Shown: positions 8,766 through 18,456, numbered from the stretch's first letter. The stretch: DNA of 64,000 nt from Oceanibaculum pacificum (GCF_001618175.1 NZ_LPXN01000116.1:35394-99393); one strand, 5' to 3'. Translations and numbers: made by a program. Notes: a model not told the origin generated them from the letters alone.

Positions 8766-9742
8766 GCGGCACCGACGGACACGCGGAAAGCCGCCAGCGC
8801 CGCCGCACCATGCTGCGCACGGCGATGGGGTCGGCGATCGGCGCGGCGCTCGCCGATCCCGCGGTCATCGAGGTGATGGTCAACCCGGACGGCAGCCTGC
8901 GCCTCGACCGGCTGGGCGAGGGCAGGGTGGATACTGGCGAGCGCCTGAAGGCAGCCGAGGTCGAGCGGATCATCCGCCTGGTGGCGAGCCACCTGAGGGT
9001 CGAGGCGCATGCCGGCAACCCGGTCGTGAGTGCCGAGCTACCGGAGACCGGCGAGCGCTTCGAGGGGCTGCTGCCGCCGGTCTCGACCGCGCCCTGCTTC
9101 GCGATCCGCAAACCGGCGGCGAAGGTCTATACGCTCGAGGACTACGTCGCGGACCGGATCATGATGCCGTTGCAGGCGGACGCTCTGCGCAGGGCCGTCC
9201 GCGCGCGGCGCAACACCCTCATCGCCGGCGGCACCAGCTCGGGCAAGACGACCCTCGCCAACGCTCTGCTCGCTGAGGTCGCCCAAGCCGACGAGCGGGT
9301 GATCCTGATCGAGGATACGCGCGAGCTGCAATGCGCGGCGCCCGATTGCGTGGCGCTCCGCACCAAGCCCGGCGTCGTGGGCCTCGCCGACCTGGTGCGC
9401 TCGACCATGCGGCTTCGGCCCGACCGCATCATCGTCGGCGAGGTCCGCGGGCCGGAAGCCCTCGACATGTTGAAGGCCTGGAACACCGGTCATCCCGGCG
9501 GCATCGCCACGGTCCACGCCAACGCGGCCCAATCGGCGCTCTACCGATTGGAGCAGCTCATCGAGGAGGCCGTGGTCACGGTGCCCCGCCGGCTCGTCGC
9601 CCAGGCCATCGACCTCGTCGTCTTCATCCGCGGCCGGGGCGAGGGGCGCCGCGTCGAGACCATCGCCGAGGTCGAGGGCCTCGACGCGCACGGCGACTAC
9701 CGCGTCGTCGAGCTCTCGCCGGCTCGCCTCCACGCCCTGTGA
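8762..9742 (+). CDS. trbB: Conjugal transfer ATPase TrbB (VirB11 family)
   Basis: A 326-residue hexameric secretion ATPase. Walker A 'GGTSSGKTT' is near residue 156, the Asp box 'LIEDTRELQ' follows, then Walker B 'PDRIIVGEVRGPEAL' and the His box 'GHPGGIATVHAN'. It provides energy for pilus assembly and DNA transfer at the cytoplasmic face. The start overlaps the preceding RHH stop. All catalytic motifs are intact and the length is typical. Confidence 0.95.
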   Translation: MSGTDGHAESRQRRRTMLRTAMGSAIGAALADPAVIEVMVNPDGSLRLDRLGEGRVDTGERLKAAEVERIIRLVASHLRVEAHAGNPVVSAELPETGERFEGLLPPVSTAPCFAIRKPAAKVYTLEDYVADRIMMPLQADALRRAVRARRNTLIAGGTSSGKTTLANALLAEVAQADERVILIEDTRELQCAAPDCVALRTKPGVVGLADLVRSTMRLRPDRIIVGEVRGPEALDMLKAWNTGHPGGIATVHANAAQSALYRLEQLIEEAVVTVPRRLVAQAIDLVVFIRGRGEGRRVETIAEVEGLDAHGDYRVVELSPARLHAL

Positions 9743-9759
9743 ACGTAAGGAGCAGGCTC

Positions 9760-10086
9760 ATGCGTCAACCCTGCCATCGACACATTGTACTCCCGACACT
9801 GGCCGCACTCGTTGTCCTCGGCATCACCACGCCGGCGCTCGCCGCCGGATCGGGCATGCCGTGGGAGGCGCCGCTGGAATCGATCCTGCAATCGATCGAG
9901 GGGCCGGTGGCGCGCATCATCGCCGTGATCATCATCATTATCACCGGCCTGTCGCTCGCCTTCGGCGACACCTCGGGCGGCTTCCGGCGGCTGCTGCAGA
10001 TCGTCTTCGGCCTCTCGATCGCCTTCGCGGCGACAAGCTTCTTCCTGACCTTCTTCTCCTTCGGCGGCGGGGCGCTGGTCACATGA
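9760..10086 (+). CDS. trbC: Conjugative pilin precursor TrbC (VirB2 family)
   Basis: A 108-residue small membrane protein. A signal peptide is processed near 'TPALAAGS', and two hydrophobic segments follow ('IIAVIIIIITGLSLAFG' and 'IVFGLSIAFAATSFFLTFF'), the two-helix layout of VirB2-like pilins. The start is the ATG at 9760 behind an AAGGAG; the same frame is open further upstream but only as antisense-like shadow of trbB. Its stop overlaps trbD. Confidence 0.88.
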   Translation: MRQPCHRHIVLPTLAALVVLGITTPALAAGSGMPWEAPLESILQSIEGPVARIIAVIIIIITGLSLAFGDTSGGFRRLLQIVFGLSIAFAATSFFLTFFSFGGGALVT

Positions 10087-10346
10087 CGGAGCACGTCGAG
10101 GGCTTCGAGGTGCCGCTGCACCGCGCGCTGACCGAGCCGATCCTGCTCGCCGGCGCGCCGCGCACCGTCGCCATCGTCAACGGCACGCTGGCGGCAGCAC
10201 TGGGTTTGGGCCTCCGGCTCTGGATCGCCGGGCTCCTCGTCTGGGCCATCGGTCATTCGCTCGCCGCGTTCGCGGCGAAGCGCGACCCGCAGTTCGGTCA
10301 GGTGCTGAGCCGCCACCTCCGGCACAAAGGATGGCTCGAATGCTGA
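10083..10346 (+). CDS. trbD: Mating-pore inner-membrane protein TrbD (VirB3 family)
   Basis: An 87-residue protein that opens with 'EVPLHRALTEPILLAGAPR', the conserved N-terminal signature of TrbD/VirB3, followed by one hydrophobic hairpin (about residues 30-62). It acts with TrbE in the inner-membrane complex. It overlaps trbC by four bases and runs into the trbE start, so translation of the three genes is probably coupled. Confidence 0.9.
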   Translation: MTEHVEGFEVPLHRALTEPILLAGAPRTVAIVNGTLAAALGLGLRLWIAGLLVWAIGHSLAAFAAKRDPQFGQVLSRHLRHKGWLEC

Positions 10347-12829
10347 ACCTCGCCGAATACCGCGGCAAGCCGCAACGTCTCGCCGATTACCTGCCTTGGG
10401 CGGCACTGGTCGCGCCCGGCGTGGTGCTCAACAAGGACGGCAGCTTCCAGCGGACCTTCCGCTTCCGCGGCCCCGATCTGGAGAGCGCGACCGAGCCCGA
10501 GCTGGTCGCCACCTGTGCCCGGCTCAACAACGTGCTGCGGCGCTTCGGGTCGGGCTGGGCGCTGTTCTTCGAGGCCGAGCGCCACGCCGCGCCCGGCTAC
10601 CCGGCGTCCGAATTCCCGGACCCGGCCTCCTGGCTGGTCGACCGGGAGCGCCGCGCCACCTTCGAGAACAGCTTGGGCGAACTCGATGGGGAGCCGGCGC
10701 GCCGTCACCGGCAGCACTTCGAGAGCAGCTACTACCTGACGCTCCTCTATCTCCCGCCACCGGACCAAGTGAACCGGGCCGAGCGGGCGCTTCTGGAGAC
10801 CCCGCCCGACGAGCGCGGGATCGACTACCGCGACCATCTCGAGGCCTTCGTCGCGGAGACCGACCGGGCGCTCGACCTGCTCTCCGGCCTGATGCCCGTC
10901 TGCGCGCCGCTCGACGACGCCGAGACGCTCACCTACCTGCACGGTACCGTCTCGGCCCGGCGCCATCCGGTCGCGGTGCCCGAGACGCCGATGTACCTGG
11001 ATGCGGTGCTCGCCGATACGCCGCTCGCCGGCGGGCTCGAGCCGACGCTCGGCGACCGGCATCTGCGCACCGTCACCGCGCTGGGCTTTCCGAACACCTC
11101 CCGGCCGGGGCTGCTCGACGACCTCAACCACCTCGGCTTCGAATACCGCTGGGTCACGCGCTTCATACCGCTCGACAAGACCACGGCCAACAGCGCGTTG
11201 ACTCGTCTTCGGCGCCAGTGGTTCGCGAAGCGCAAGTCGATCGCCGTGCTCCTGCGCGAGGTGCTCTACAACGAGCCGGCGCCTCTCCTCGACTCGGATG
11301 CCGACAACAAGGCGGTCGATGCCGACGCGGCGCTCCAGGAGTTGGGTGGCGACCACGTGGCCTTCGGCTATCTGACGGCCACCGTCACGGTCTGGGACGA
11401 GAGCCGGGCCGGGGCTGCCGAGAAGGTCCGCGCGGTCGAGCGCGTCATCAACGCGCACGGCTTCACCACGATCCGAGAGACCGTCAATGCCGTCGAGGCA
11501 TGGCTCGGAAGCCTGCCGGGACACGTCTATGCCAACGTCCGCCAGCCGCTGGTCCACACGCTGAATCTGGCGCATCTCGTGCCGCTGTCCGCGGTGTGGG
11601 CCGGGCCGGTGCGCAACGAGCATCTCGACGGACCCCCGCTGCTGCTCGCCGAGACCGGCGGCACCACGCCGTTCCGTCTTTCCACCCACGTCGGCGACGT
11701 CGGCCACATGCTGGTGGTCGGCCCGACCGGCGCCGGCAAGTCGGTGCTGCTGGCGCTGACGGCCTTGCAGTTCCGGCGCTACGCGGGCGCCCAGGTCTAT
11801 GTCTTCGACAAGGGCGGCTCAGCCCGCGCCGCGGCGCTTGCCATGGGCGGCCGGCACCATGCGCTCGGCATCGGCGGCGCGCTCTCGTTCCAGCCCCTGC
11901 GGCACATCGACGATCCCGTCGTCCGGAGCTGGGCGGCGGAATGGATCGCCGGCCTGCTCGCGCACGAGAAGGTCGTCCTTGCGCCGGAAGTGAAGGAGAA
12001 CGTCTGGTCGGCGCTCGGCAACCTCGCCTCGGCGCCGCCGGCGGAGCGCACCCTTACCGGGCTCTCTGTCGTCCTGCAGTCGAATGCCCTGCGGTCGGCA
12101 CTCGCACCCTACACGCTCGAAGGCCCCTACGGCGCGCTGCTCGACGCCGAGGAGGAGGAGCTCGCGCTGGCCGACGTGCAGTGCTTCGAGATGGAAGAGC
12201 TGATGCAGGAAGCGGGCGCCGTCCTGCCGGCGCTCACATATCTCTTCCATCGCCTGGAGGCGCGGTTCGGAAGCCCGTCCCCGACTGGATCGGGGAGCCG
12301 GCCGACGCTTCTGGTGCTCGACGAGGCCTGGCTCTTTCTCGACAATCCGCTGTTCGCCGGGCGCATCCGCGACTGGTTGAAGACGCTGCGCAAAAAGAAC
12401 GTCGCCGTCGTCTTCGCCACCCAGTCGCTCGCCGATATCGCCGACAGCACCATCGCGCCGGCGCTGATCGAGTCCTGTCCGCAACGCATCTTCCTGCCGA
12501 ACGATCGGGCGCTCGAGCCGCAGAGCCGGGAGGCCTACGAGCGCTTCGGTTTGAACACGCGGCAGGTCGAGCTGATCACCGCCGCCCAGCCGAAGCGCGA
12601 CTACTACCTGCAGTCCTGGCGCGGCAACCGGCTGTTCGAGCTGGGCCTCGGCCCGGTGGCGCTCGCCTTCTGCGCCGCATCCCAGCCGGCCGACCAGGCG
12701 CTCATTGACCGGGTGCTGGCGGAAAATGGGCCAGAGCAGTTCGCCGAGGCCTGGCTCCGGGTGCGCGACCTCGACTGGGCAGCCGACCTGCTACGCGACT
12801 TCCCCGCCGAACAAGGAGGACAGCCATGA
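10340..12829 (+). CDS. trbE: Mating-pore ATPase TrbE (VirB4 family)
   Basis: An 829-residue protein with the opening 'MLNLAEYRGKPQRLADYLPW' typical of TrbE. Walker A 'GPTGAGKSV' is near residue 461 and Walker B 'TLLVLDEAWLFL' near 655. It powers pilus biogenesis. An in-frame ATG nine bases upstream (10331) is possible, but the AAAGG spacing favours 10340, where ATG overlaps the trbD stop region. The gene is full length, and its stop overlaps trbJ by ATGA. Confidence 0.94.
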   Translation: MLNLAEYRGKPQRLADYLPWAALVAPGVVLNKDGSFQRTFRFRGPDLESATEPELVATCARLNNVLRRFGSGWALFFEAERHAAPGYPASEFPDPASWLVDRERRATFENSLGELDGEPARRHRQHFESSYYLTLLYLPPPDQVNRAERALLETPPDERGIDYRDHLEAFVAETDRALDLLSGLMPVCAPLDDAETLTYLHGTVSARRHPVAVPETPMYLDAVLADTPLAGGLEPTLGDRHLRTVTALGFPNTSRPGLLDDLNHLGFEYRWVTRFIPLDKTTANSALTRLRRQWFAKRKSIAVLLREVLYNEPAPLLDSDADNKAVDADAALQELGGDHVAFGYLTATVTVWDESRAGAAEKVRAVERVINAHGFTTIRETVNAVEAWLGSLPGHVYANVRQPLVHTLNLAHLVPLSAVWAGPVRNEHLDGPPLLLAETGGTTPFRLSTHVGDVGHMLVVGPTGAGKSVLLALTALQFRRYAGAQVYVFDKGGSARAAALAMGGRHHALGIGGALSFQPLRHIDDPVVRSWAAEWIAGLLAHEKVVLAPEVKENVWSALGNLASAPPAERTLTGLSVVLQSNALRSALAPYTLEGPYGALLDAEEEELALADVQCFEMEELMQEAGAVLPALTYLFHRLEARFGSPSPTGSGSRPTLLVLDEAWLFLDNPLFAGRIRDWLKTLRKKNVAVVFATQSLADIADSTIAPALIESCPQRIFLPNDRALEPQSREAYERFGLNTRQVELITAAQPKRDYYLQSWRGNRLFELGLGPVALAFCAASQPADQALIDRVLAENGPEQFAEAWLRVRDLDWAADLLRDFPAEQGGQP

Positions 12830-13539
12830 AGCGCCATCTCGGTGTTGCCTGCCTGGCGGTGTGCCTCGCTCTTGCACCAATCCAGCCGGTGCAGGCGCTG
12901 ACCGTGTTCGATCCCTCGAATTACAGCCAGAACGTCCTGCAGGCAGCTCGGGCGCTGCAACAGATCAACAACCAGATCCGCAGCCTGCAGAACCAGGTGC
13001 TGATGCTGCAGAACATGGCGAAGCACCTGGAGCGTCTCGATTACTCCTCTCTCGGCGCGATCCAGGCGGCGCTCGGCCGGATCAACCTGCTGATGGCGCA
13101 GGCCGAAGGCATCGCGTTTCGGGTCGATCGCACCGAGCAGGAATTCGCGCGGCTTTACCCCAAGGAGTACGCGGCGACCGTAACCACCGACGAACTCGCC
13201 CGCGACGCGCGCGGCCGCTGGGAGCATTCGATGGACGCCCTGCGCCAGACCATGCTGGTGCAGGCCGAGGTCGTGCAGAACGTCGAGGCCGACAGCGGCG
13301 AGCTCGCGCGCCTCCTCGCCGAGTCCCAGGCCGCCATCGGCAGCCTTCAGGCGCAACAGGCGACCAATCAGCTCATGGCGCTCTCGACCAAGCAGCAGCT
13401 CCAGACCCAGGAGTTGGTCGCCGCCCAGTACCGCGCCGAGGCGCTGGAGCGCGCCCGCGCGGCCGCCGCCCAGGAGCAGGCACGCGCGCAGTTCGACCGG
13501 TTCCTCGGCGACGGCAAGGCCTACACGCCGCTGGACTGA
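12826..13539 (+). CDS. trbJ: Mating-pair protein TrbJ (VirB5-like)
   Basis: A 237-residue exported protein. The signal peptide ends near 'QPVQALTVFDPSNY', and the mature chain is almost entirely amphipathic helix with repeated Q/N heptads ('LQQINNQIRSLQNQVLMLQN'), as in TrbJ/VirB5 minor pilins. Its start overlaps the trbE stop. The short lipoprotein gene trbK, often found right after trbJ, is absent: only 18 bp separate trbJ from trbL. Confidence 0.9.
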   Translation: MKRHLGVACLAVCLALAPIQPVQALTVFDPSNYSQNVLQAARALQQINNQIRSLQNQVLMLQNMAKHLERLDYSSLGAIQAALGRINLLMAQAEGIAFRVDRTEQEFARLYPKEYAATVTTDELARDARGRWEHSMDALRQTMLVQAEVVQNVEADSGELARLLAESQAAIGSLQAQQATNQLMALSTKQQLQTQELVAAQYRAEALERARAAAAQEQARAQFDRFLGDGKAYTPLD

Positions 13540-13557
13540 GGTGAGCGAGGCGACGCC

Positions 13558-14877
13558 ATGGACGACATCAACGTCATCGACCGCTTCACGCAGACCTTCG
13601 TCACCTATATCGACTCGGGCTTCGGTCTGCTGACGGGCGACGTCGCCTTCCTCACGTCACTCCTGGTCGCCATCGACATCACGCTCGCCGGGTTGTGGTG
13701 GGCGCTGGACGAAGGCTCCAACGTTCTCGCCCGGCTCATCCGGAAGGTGCTCTATGTCGGCGCCTTCGCGCTCATTCTGAACAACTGGCAGTTCTTCGCG
13801 GATCTTATCTTCCAGTCCTTCTCGGGGCTGGGTCTCAAGGCGACGCCCACCGGGCTGACTCCGGATCGCCTGCTGCAACCGGGCTACGTTGCCGGCACGG
13901 GCTTCGAGGCCGCCTATCCGCTGATCCGGCAGGCGGGCGAGCTTCTCGGCTTCACGACCTTCTTCGACAATGCGGTGACGATTGTTGTGCTGGTCTTCGC
14001 CTGGCTGGTCGTGGTGCTCGCCTTCTTCATCCTCGCCGTCCAGCTCTTCATCACCATCATCGAGTTCAAGCTGACCACGCTCGCCGGCTTCGTGCTGGTG
14101 CCCTTCGCGCTGTGGAACAAGACGGCCTTCCTCGCCGAGCGTGTGCTCGGCAACGTGGTCGCCTCCGGCATCAAGGTCATGGTCCTCGCCGTCATCATCG
14201 GCATCGGCACCACGCTGTTCGGCGACTTCATCGGTGCCCTCGACGGCGAGGAGCCCAGCCTCGAGCAGGCGATGTCACTAGTGCTGGCCTCGCTCGCGCT
14301 GTTCGGCCTCGGCATCTTCGGGCCCGGCATCGCCGCCGGCCTGGTCTCTGGCGCACCCCAGCTCGGCGCCGGCGCTGCTGTTGGCACGGCGGGCGCGGTG
14401 GCCGGCGGCACGCTTGCCGGCGGTGCGGCCGCGGTCGGTATGACCCGCATGGCCGGTGCTGGCGGATTGTCCGCCGTGCGCGCCGGCACGGCGCTTTCGG
14501 CTGGCACCGGCGCGGCCTACGGGATGGGCAAGGCCGCGTCGGGCGCCACCGGAGCGGCCGGCATGGTCGCTGGTATGGTCGGTGTCGCCAGGGCAGGGGC
14601 CGGTACGGCCCACGCCGCCGGGGCGCGCATGGTCGGTGGTTTCGCCGAGAGTGCGCAGCGCGGCCGCACGGCGGCATGGCAGGCGACCGGCGGCCGGCCG
14701 GCAGGTGGTCCTGCGATCGCCTCGGCTCCCCTGGGCGACGGCGGCGTTCCGGTATGGGCGCGGCGCCTGCGGGCGGAGCAACGCCGCCGTGCGCGCCTTC
14801 ATTCGACCGAGCAGGCAGTCCGGGAAGGGGACCGGCCCGGCGCCGGCGCGAATCCCGACCTGTCCGAGAGGGAGTGA
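13558..14877 (+). CDS. trbL: Polytopic inner-membrane channel protein TrbL (VirB6 family)
   Basis: A 439-residue membrane protein with about six hydrophobic segments in residues 25-285, including 'TSLLVAIDITLAGLWWALDEG' near the start. The last 150 residues are soluble and rich in Gly, Ala and Met-Ala-Gly-like repeats, then basic. This is the VirB6-like channel component. Low-complexity tails of this kind are common in the family and probably cytoplasmic. Confidence 0.92.
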   Translation: MDDINVIDRFTQTFVTYIDSGFGLLTGDVAFLTSLLVAIDITLAGLWWALDEGSNVLARLIRKVLYVGAFALILNNWQFFADLIFQSFSGLGLKATPTGLTPDRLLQPGYVAGTGFEAAYPLIRQAGELLGFTTFFDNAVTIVVLVFAWLVVVLAFFILAVQLFITIIEFKLTTLAGFVLVPFALWNKTAFLAERVLGNVVASGIKVMVLAVIIGIGTTLFGDFIGALDGEEPSLEQAMSLVLASLALFGLGIFGPGIAAGLVSGAPQLGAGAAVGTAGAVAGGTLAGGAAAVGMTRMAGAGGLSAVRAGTALSAGTGAAYGMGKAASGATGAAGMVAGMVGVARAGAGTAHAAGARMVGGFAESAQRGRTAAWQATGGRPAGGPAIASAPLGDGGVPVWARRLRAEQRRRARLHSTEQAVREGDRPGAGANPDLSERE

Positions 14878-14880
14878 GCC

Positions 14881-15576
14881 ATGTTCCGGCGTGCGACCAA
14901 CCGTTACGGCGACACCCCCGAGCCCGTCACCCCGTACCAGAAGGCGGCGCAGCTCTGGGACGAGCGCCTCGGCTCGGCGCGCGTCCAGGCCCGGAACTGG
15001 CGCCTCATGGCCTTCTTCTGCCTGGCGCTCGCCGCCGGGTTTGCGGCTGCCCTCATCTGGCAGTCGGCGCAGAGCCGGATCACGCCCTATGTCGTCGAGG
15101 TCGACGAGCTCGGCGCCGCCCAGGCGGTGGCGCCGGCCGTCCAGCCCTACGAGCCGACCGACGCCCAGATCGCCCATCACCTGGCGCGCTTCGTGCGGAA
15201 CGTTCGCTCGCTCTCGATCGACCCCATCGTCGTGCGCAAGCGCTGGCTCGAGGCCTACGACTTTGCGACCGACCGGGCCGCCCAGACCCTCAACGAGTTC
15301 GCTCGCATCAACGACCCCTTCAAGGCAGTCGGCGAGCGCAGCGTCTCCGTCGAGGTGACGAGCGTCGTGCGCGCTTCGGACGACTCCTTCCAGGTCAAGT
15401 GGACCGAGCGGACCTGGGAGGGTGGCAGCCTCGCCAAGACCGAGCGCTGGACCGGCATCCTGTCCATCGTCATCCGCCAGCCGCGCGACGTGGCGACGCT
15501 GCGCAAGAACCCGCTCGGCATCTACGTGCACGGCCTCGACTGGTCGCGCGAGCTCAACCCCGGAGAAACGCCATGA
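14881..15576 (+). CDS. trbF: Mating-pore protein TrbF (VirB8 family)
   Basis: A 231-residue bitopic protein: a short cytoplasmic N-terminus, one transmembrane helix at about residues 41-60 ('LMAFFCLALAAGFAAALIW'), then a periplasmic NTF2-like domain with the family pattern 'ITPYVVEVDELG'. It nucleates the inner-membrane part of the channel. It starts 3 bp after trbL and overlaps trbG by four bases. Confidence 0.92.
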   Translation: MFRRATNRYGDTPEPVTPYQKAAQLWDERLGSARVQARNWRLMAFFCLALAAGFAAALIWQSAQSRITPYVVEVDELGAAQAVAPAVQPYEPTDAQIAHHLARFVRNVRSLSIDPIVVRKRWLEAYDFATDRAAQTLNEFARINDPFKAVGERSVSVEVTSVVRASDDSFQVKWTERTWEGGSLAKTERWTGILSIVIRQPRDVATLRKNPLGIYVHGLDWSRELNPGETP

Positions 15577-16592
15577 CTCCCATCCGCCACCTACTGTGCG
15601 GCGTGTCGGCGCTGGCGCTCGCCGCCTGTGCCGCCAAGGGCACGCCGCCCCCGGAGATCACTTACGACACCGGCGACTTCGTGCCCGCCGCCGTAGAGCA
15701 GGAGCCGCCCAGGCCGGTCGAGATCGTCGCCGTGCCCGAGCCGTTGCCGCTGCCGGGCCAGCTGAAGCCGGCGCCGAACGGGGAGCCGGCCGCGCCCGAC
15801 GAAGGCCCGCCGACGGACCGGGTCGACGATGCCAATGCTGCTGCGCGGCTGGAGCCGACCGAGGACGGCTACATCAACGCGGTCCAGGTCTATCCCTTCA
15901 CGAGGGGCGCGCTCTATCGCCTCTACGCGGCGCCGGAGCAGGTGAGCGATATCGCGCTTCAGCCGGGCGAGAAGCTGGTCGCGGTTTCGGCCGGCGACAC
16001 GGTGCGCTGGGTGGTGGGCGACACCACCAGCGGCACCGGCGAACGCCAGCAGGTGCATGTGCTGGTGAAGCCGGTGGCGCCGGACCTCCGGACCAACCTC
16101 GTCATCACCACCGACAGGCGGGCCTATCACCTGGAGCTGGAGAGCACCGAGGAGACCTACATGGCCTCGGTCTCGTGGCACTATCCGCACGAGGAGCTCG
16201 TCGCCCTTCGCCGGCAGAACGAGCGGGCGAATGAGACACAAAGTGTCGCGCAGGGTCTCGCACTCGACCGTCTCCGCTTCCGCTACGAGGTCACCGGCGA
16301 CACGCCGCCGTGGCGGCCGCTCCGCGCGTTCGACGACACTTACAAGGTCTACATCGAGTTCCCGCGACGGATCGACCAGGGCGAAGCACCGCCGCTGTTC
16401 GTGGTCGGTCCCGAGGGCGGGGCGGAGCTCGTCAATTACCGCGTGCGTGGCAACTACTACATCGTCGACCGCCTGTTCGCCGCCGCCGAGCTCCGCCTCG
16501 GCGAGGATCCCCAGCAGGTGGTCCGCATCAGTCGCACGGACGGGCGCCAGGCAAACGCGGCGCCGGCACGGGACGAGACGGAGGTCCGGTGA
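15573..16592 (+). CDS. trbG: Outer-membrane complex protein TrbG (VirB9 family), lipobox present
   Basis: A 339-residue exported protein. Its N-terminus contains 'LALAAC', a usable lipobox, so it may be lipid-anchored, replacing the separate lipoprotein (TrbH/TrbK) not found in this operon. The rest matches TrbG/VirB9: a proline-rich linker, then a beta-sandwich with 'YPFTRGALYRLYAAP' and a C-terminal domain with 'DDTYKVYIEFP'. The start is the ATG overlapping the trbF stop. Confidence 0.9.
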   Translation: MTPIRHLLCGVSALALAACAAKGTPPPEITYDTGDFVPAAVEQEPPRPVEIVAVPEPLPLPGQLKPAPNGEPAAPDEGPPTDRVDDANAAARLEPTEDGYINAVQVYPFTRGALYRLYAAPEQVSDIALQPGEKLVAVSAGDTVRWVVGDTTSGTGERQQVHVLVKPVAPDLRTNLVITTDRRAYHLELESTEETYMASVSWHYPHEELVALRRQNERANETQSVAQGLALDRLRFRYEVTGDTPPWRPLRAFDDTYKVYIEFPRRIDQGEAPPLFVVGPEGGAELVNYRVRGNYYIVDRLFAAAELRLGEDPQQVVRISRTDGRQANAAPARDETEVR

Positions 16593-17839
16593 TGGCGGAC
16601 CAGGCCGAACCGCGCAGCACCCCGCCGAAGAGCGACCCGGAAAGCTTAACGCTCCGAGCCCGGCCACGGCCCGTCACGCGCTTCAGCCGCAAGGTCCTGA
16701 TCGCGGGCGCGGCACTCGGCTCGGCGGCGATCCTCGGAGCGACCCTCGTGGCGCTCGATCCGCCGACGTTCCGCGAGGAGCGACGTGGCGACGAGCTGTA
16801 CAGCACCGAGCGTAAGCCGACTGCCGAGGGGCTGGCCGAGCTGCCGAGTGACTATGGCGACATGCCGAAGCCGACACCGGAGCTGGGCCCGCCGCTTCCC
16901 GGTGACGTGGGGCCGCCCGTGGTCGACATGGAGCGGGATCTCGGCGTGGCGCCGCCATCGGTACCGGCGTTCCGGCCCGACCCGGAGGCCGATGCCGCCC
17001 GGGCCGAACGTCTGCGTCTCGCGCAACAGGCACGAAAGGCGCGCGAGTCGGAGGTGTTCTTCCAGATCTCCGCACGGCAAGGAACTACCGACGCCGCGGC
17101 GAATCCGGGGACAGGGCAGGGGGCATCTGACCCATACGTGGATGGCTCTGACGACCAAAGCCGGCTCGCACTCGACCCCGCCCGGGATCAGAACCACCAG
17201 GGCCGCAAGCTCGACTTCCTGAACCAGCGCGTCGACGACGCGGTCTACAATCCGCACCCGCTCCAGGACCCGGTCTCGCCCTACGTGGTGATGGCGGGCA
17301 CGGCGATCCAAGCGAGCCTGGTAACGGGCATCAACTCCGACTTGCCCGGACTGGTGATCGCCCAGGTCACCGGGAACGTCTACGACACGCCGACCGGCCG
17401 GCATCTCCTGATCCCGCAGGGCGCGCGCCTGATCGGAGAATACGACAGCGTCGTCGCCTTCGGGCAGAGCCGGGCGCTCGTCATCTGGAACCGCATCGTC
17501 ATGCCGGACGGCTCCTCGATCGTGATCGAGAACCTGCCGGCGACCGATACGGCCGGCTACGCGGGTCTCGAGGACGAGGTCGACTACCACACCTGGCGGC
17601 TGATCGCCGGCGTGGCGCTCTCGACGCTGCTCGGCGTCGGCACCGAGCTGACCTTCGGCGAAGAGGAGGGCAATCTCTTGCGGGCAATCCGCGAATCCGC
17701 CCAGCGCGACGCCAACCGCGCCGGTCAGCGCATCACCGAGCGCAACCTCAACATCCAGCCGACCATCACCGTCCGGCCTGGCTGGCCGCTGCGCGTCATC
17801 GTCCACAAGGACCTGGTGCTGAGACCCTACCGCGGCTGA
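16592..17839 (+). CDS. trbI: Envelope-spanning scaffold protein TrbI (VirB10 family)
   Basis: A 415-residue bitopic protein: a cytoplasmic tail, a transmembrane helix near residues 36-52, a Pro/Asp-rich periplasmic linker, and the conserved C-terminal barrel with 'SPYVVMAGTAIQASLVTGINSDLPG' split across its signature and ending 'VIVHKDLVLRPYRG'. It connects inner and outer membrane complexes. The start overlaps the trbG stop (TGATG). It is the last structural gene of the pore operon. Confidence 0.93.
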   Translation: MADQAEPRSTPPKSDPESLTLRARPRPVTRFSRKVLIAGAALGSAAILGATLVALDPPTFREERRGDELYSTERKPTAEGLAELPSDYGDMPKPTPELGPPLPGDVGPPVVDMERDLGVAPPSVPAFRPDPEADAARAERLRLAQQARKARESEVFFQISARQGTTDAAANPGTGQGASDPYVDGSDDQSRLALDPARDQNHQGRKLDFLNQRVDDAVYNPHPLQDPVSPYVVMAGTAIQASLVTGINSDLPGLVIAQVTGNVYDTPTGRHLLIPQGARLIGEYDSVVAFGQSRALVIWNRIVMPDGSSIVIENLPATDTAGYAGLEDEVDYHTWRLIAGVALSTLLGVGTELTFGEEEGNLLRAIRESAQRDANRAGQRITERNLNIQPTITVRPGWPLRVIVHKDLVLRPYRG

Positions 17840-17853
17840 CGGAGGAGATAGCC

Positions 17854-18087
17854 ATGCCCGACCTGAAGCTGTCCAAGCTCCCCGACCGGACACCGGTCAA
17901 GATCACCGTCACGGTCACGCCCGAGCTGAACAAGGCGCTTCAGGCCTATGCCGAGCTCTACCGCGAGACCTACGGCGAGGCCGAGCCCGTGGCGGAGCTC
18001 ATCCCTTACATGCTGGAGAGCTTCCTCGCCGCCGACCGCGGATTCGCCAAGGCGCGGCGGGAGCGCTCGTCCCCGAAACGCGGCTGA
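17854..18087 (+). CDS. DUF2274 protein
   Basis: A 77-residue protein with the DUF2274 pattern ('LKLSKLPDRTPVKITVTVTPELNKALQ' in two pieces, then 'YAELYRETYGE'). It may have an RHH-like fold. It follows trbI by 14 bp, the standard place for this gene in trb-type elements, and probably shares the trb transcript. Its function is not established; a small regulator or accessory is likely. Confidence 0.82.
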   Translation: MPDLKLSKLPDRTPVKITVTVTPELNKALQAYAELYRETYGEAEPVAELIPYMLESFLAADRGFAKARRERSSPKRG

Positions 18088-18113
18088 CCCGATCAACGGA
18101 AGGAGGCAGAGCC

Positions 18114-18425
18114 ATGTCGATCATCGGTACGTTCACCCCCACCAAGAACGGTGGTTGGACCGGCACCATCCGCACGCTCACCATCGACGTGAAGGCGCGG
18201 TTCGTGCCCAACGACAACCGCGACAGCGACCGCGCGCCGGATTTCCGGGTGTTCGTCGGACGCTCAGAGGTTGGCGCTGCTTGGCGCGAGCGCACAAGTG
18301 GAGAAAGCCCGAAAGACTACGTCAGCGTCCGCCTCGACGATCCAACACTGGCGGAGCCGATATCCGCGGCTATGTTTACGGTCGCTGAGAGCCAGTCCGC
18401 GCAGCTCGTCTGGAGTCGACGGTAG
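18114..18425 (+). CDS. DUF736 protein
   Basis: A 103-residue protein beginning 'MSIIGTFTPTKNGGWTGTI', the hallmark of DUF736, and containing 'APDFRVFVG'. It looks complete and is preceded by GGAGG. DUF736 genes are near-universal markers of alphaproteobacterial conjugative elements, but their function is unknown. In other elements the operon continues with further DUF genes; here the next 11.7 kb is an insertion sequence and cargo. Confidence 0.88.
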   Translation: MSIIGTFTPTKNGGWTGTIRTLTIDVKARFVPNDNRDSDRAPDFRVFVGRSEVGAAWRERTSGESPKDYVSVRLDDPTLAEPISAAMFTVAESQSAQLVWSRR

Positions 18426-18456
18426 TTACAGTAGCCTAATGGACTTAACGTTCTTA

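Noticed and set aside
10298..12708. Long frames on both strands across trbE
   Set aside because: Same cause; neither has a recognisable domain or ribosome site.
14338..14700. Gly/Ala repeats in trbL as a tandem DNA repeat
   Set aside because: Repetition is at the amino-acid level only; the bases do not repeat regularly, and such tails are normal for TrbL.
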